Below, one piece after another: positions 61,936 to 64,000 of a DNA stretch of 64,000 nt (its first letter is position 1; every line of letters starts with the position of its first letter). The position numbers and the translations under genes are program-made. Below the pieces are notes generated by a model, which did not search any database, had not been told where the DNA came from, and saw only the letters and a program-made list of their open reading frames with translations. This stretch comes from Streptomyces roseirectus (GTDB taxonomy: Bacteria > Actinomycetota > Actinomycetes > Streptomycetales > Streptomycetaceae): contig NZ_CP060828.1 in assembly GCF_014489635.1 (NCBI RefSeq), forward strand, positions 4,316,001-4,380,000, in the 5' to 3' direction.

Positions 61936-63205
61936 CCGCCGCCGGGGCCCCGGGGACGCCCTTCGGGGCAGGGGCGGGGCGGGCGGTCAGGAAGGCCGCC
62001 CAGCCCTGCTTCGGGGCCTCGCCGACGCCGAGGGTGCGCAGCTTGGCCAGGACCTTCGGGTCCTGGGCGTCGAGCCAGTCGGAGAGCTGCCGGAAGGAGA
62101 CGCAGCGCACGTCGGGCTTGTTGCAGACGCGCTCGATGGTCTCCTCGACGGCGCGCATGTAGGTGCCGCCGTTCCAGGACTCGAAGTGGTTGCCGATGAT
62201 CAGGGGCGCGCGGTTGCCGTCATAGGCGCGACGGAAGCCCTTGAGGAGGCCGTCGCGCATCTGGTCGCCCCAGAACTCGTGCTTGCCGGGGTCGCCCTGG
62301 GTGGTCGTGCCGGACTGGTTGACCATGAAGTTGTAGTCCATGGTCAGCTGCTCGTAGGAGTGGCCGGGGAATGGCACGAGCTGCATGGACAGGTCCCACA
62401 GCCCTTCCTTCTTGCCGGGCCAGAGCTGGTTGTTGACGCCGCTGGTGTCGTAGCGGAAGCCGAGTTCGCGGGCGGCCTTGCGGAAGTTCTTCTGCCCTTC
62501 GAGGCAGGGGGTGCGGGCGCCGATCAGCTCCTTGTCGTAGTCGAAGGGCAGCGGCGCCGCCTTCGTCATCCCGGTGGTGGTCTTCCAGGTCTTGACGAAT
62601 CGTTTGGCCTGGGCGATCTCGTCCTTCCAGTCGGCCACGGACCACTCGCCGACGCCGCCGCCCTTGCCGCAGAAGTGGCCGTTGAAGTGCGTGCCGACCT
62701 CGTTGCCCTCCAGCCAGGCCAGGCGCAGTTGCTTGACGGTGTCGGCGATGCCCTGCCGGTCGTTGAAGCCGATGTCGGAGCGGCCCGGCGAGTGCTGCGG
62801 CGGCCGGTAGAGGTCACGTTTCTCCTCGGGCAGCAGGTACACGCCGCTCAGGAAGTACGTCATCGTCGCGTGGTTGGCCTTCGCGACCCCCCGGAAGTGC
62901 GAGAACAGCTTCTGGCTGTCCTCGCCCGCGCCGTCCCAGGAGAAGACCACGAACTGCGGGGGCTTGGCGCCCGGCGCGAGGCGTTCGGGGCGGGGCAGGT
63001 GGGGCTGGGCGCCGGTGAAGGCGGTGGAGCCGTCGCCGATGAGGCGGACGGCGCTCTTCGGCGCCGGGGCGGCCGGCTTGGCCTTCTGCGGCCCCTGCGC
63101 CCCCTCCTTGAGCGCGGGCGAGCCCCCGCCCGCGCAGCCGGCGAGCGATGTGGCGACGGCCGCGGCGAGCACGGCGCACGTGGCGATCCTCTGGGTGGCG
63201 GCCAT
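61925..63205 (-). CDS. Secreted polysaccharide deacetylase-like lipoprotein
   Basis: The protein is 426 aa. Signal peptide MAATQRIATCAVLAAAVATS leads into the lipobox LAGCAGGG. The NodB-like fold has PPQFVVFSWDGAGEDSQKLF (metal Asp region), EGNEVGTHFNGHFCGKGG (HxxxH metal site) and FRYDTSGVNNQLWPGKKEG. It probably removes acetyl groups from cell-wall or secreted glycans, though the substrate is unknown. ATG 63205 (or 63217) starts the signal peptide. It diverges from the SulP gene. Confidence 0.82.
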   Translation of the reverse strand: MAATQRIATCAVLAAAVATSLAGCAGGGSPALKEGAQGPQKAKPAAPAPKSAVRLIGDGSTAFTGAQPHLPRPERLAPGAKPPQFVVFSWDGAGEDSQKLFSHFRGVAKANHATMTYFLSGVYLLPEEKRDLYRPPQHSPGRSDIGFNDRQGIADTVKQLRLAWLEGNEVGTHFNGHFCGKGGGVGEWSVADWKDEIAQAKRFVKTWKTTTGMTKAAPLPFDYDKELIGARTPCLEGQKNFRKAARELGFRYDTSGVNNQLWPGKKEGLWDLSMQLVPFPGHSYEQLTMDYNFMVNQSGTTTQGDPGKHEFWGDQMRDGLLKGFRRAYDGNRAPLIIGNHFESWNGGTYMRAVEETIERVCNKPDVRCVSFRQLSDWLDAQDPKVLAKLRTLGVGEAPKQGWAAFLTARPAPAPKGVPGAPAAVRP

Positions 63206-63464
63206 CTGGTTCCTCACTTCTCGGACGACGCTGGCGGCGCCGACAAGGTCCCACGAGGCCGAGTGCGGATTAGTACGACAAGCCGATCAAAGAATCACTT
63301 CATTCGGGGGAGTGATTTATTGGGCCATTTGCTCTTAAGTTCTATTCTTGCTCTTTACTCTGCATTACGATTCGTTTACCGAGCGTTGCCTCATCCCGCC
63401 GCTGTATTGCCGTGACCCACGGCCGCGATTCCGCGACCGCGCTGCCCCGGAGGAGACGGGAAAC

Positions 63465-64000
63465 ATGTTCGCCTGCGCCCCCACCCGAGCCGTCGACCCG
63501 TACGACCACACCCCGCGCCCCCACCGGCCGCACAGCCCGCCGCCGCGCCGCCGCCTCCGCCCCCGCCTCGCGGGCGCCGACGTGTCGGCCTCGATCGCGG
63601 TCTTCCTGATCGCGCTGCCCCTCTCCCTCGGCATCGCGCTCGCGACCGGCGCGCCGCTCCAGGCGGGCCTCGTCGCCGCCGCCGTCGGCGGACTCGTCGC
63701 CGGCCGGCTCGGCGGGTCCCCCTTGCAGGTCAGCGGCCCCGCCGCGGGCCTCACCGTGGTCACCGCCGACCTCATCCAGCGCTACGGCTGGCGGGCGACG
63801 TGCGCGATCACCGTCCTCGCCGGGCTCACCCAGCTCGCCCTCGGCTGTCTGCGTGTGGCGCGCACGGCGCTCGCCGTCAGCCCCGCCGTCGTCCACGGCA
63901 TGCTCGCCGGGATCGGCGTCACCATCGCCGTCGCGCAGTTGCACATCGTCCTCGGCGGCAGCCCGCAGAGTTCCGTCACGGACAACCTGCGCGCCCTGCC
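63465..64000 (+). CDS. SulP-family anion transporter, 5' part
   Basis: The frame runs off the window end, so only about 178 residues are visible. After a Pro/Arg-rich leader the first membrane segments read DVSASIAVFLIALPLSLGIA and LVAAAVGGLVAGRLGGSPLQ, followed by VSGPAAGLTVVTADLIQRYG. This SLC26/SulP signature (with the SGPAAGL motif) marks sulfate/bicarbonate transporters. ATG 63465 follows GGAGGAG. Streptomycete members often carry a C-terminal carbonic anhydrase; that part lies outside the window. The AT-rich 240 bp upstream probably hold its promoter. Confidence 0.85.
   Translation, partial: MFACAPTRAVDPYDHTPRPHRPHSPPPRRRLRPRLAGADVSASIAVFLIALPLSLGIALATGAPLQAGLVAAAVGGLVAGRLGGSPLQVSGPAAGLTVVTADLIQRYGWRATCAITVLAGLTQLALGCLRVARTALAVSPAVVHGMLAGIGVTIAVAQLHIVLGGSPQSSVTDNLRAL

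Overview
The window is very GC-rich, uses GTG and TTG starts, carries a bldG developmental locus and an mycelial-type Tad/Flp locus, and reads as Streptomyces (or a close relative) chromosomal DNA. Its right half (about 33,000 to 64,000) follows a gene order that I recall as conserved in Streptomyces: lipoprotein hydrolase, holB, tmk, topA, a small membrane protein, a methyltransferase, a lipoprotein, hppA, an anti-sigma factor, bldG, a DEAD/DUF1998 helicase, a tad gene cluster, a cpaE-like gene, a HAD phosphatase, a Fic-like protein, a CooC-like ATPase, a secreted deacetylase and the start of a SulP transporter.

The left part (1 to about 12,900) is accessory. It holds a repeat-rich stretch, a SARP-type regulator with a fused ATPase, a large LuxR (LAL) regulator, a divergent metK, an ArsR/MFS pair with a clear operator, a tautomerase, a LysR regulator, and several broken genes (an MFS transporter, an HMGL-like lyase and a tyrosine integrase).

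From 12,972 to 32,956 lies a genomic island inserted at the 3' end of tRNA-Thr(CGT). A 44-bp exact direct repeat of the tRNA end marks both borders, and short repeated CTGTCCACCG boxes sit just inside them. Codon choice inside is less GC-biased than in the flanks. The island's integrase has an in-frame TGA where a Trp is expected, so it is probably frozen in place. An intact IS3-family element (4-bp target duplication TCAC) sits near the left border.

The island's cargo looks like antiviral defence. A minus-strand run of four tightly coupled genes encodes a MORC/MutL-type GHKL ATPase, a Z1-domain SF2 helicase-like ATPase, a PD-(D/E)XK (DUF4420-like) nuclease and an AIPR-family protein. A convergent gene encodes a C5-cytosine methyltransferase with a C-terminal endonuclease III-like iron-sulfur motif. 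This matches the Mza type of defence/restriction system. Next to it is a two-gene signalling pair: a kinase-like protein with two separate GHKL ATPase domains, and a receiver-domain protein with a long unrecognised C-terminus. Beyond these is a 683-aa protein with a HEPN-type RNase motif (RNANAH). The link between this signalling/HEPN arm and the Mza core is my inference. It is the most likely undescribed system in the window.
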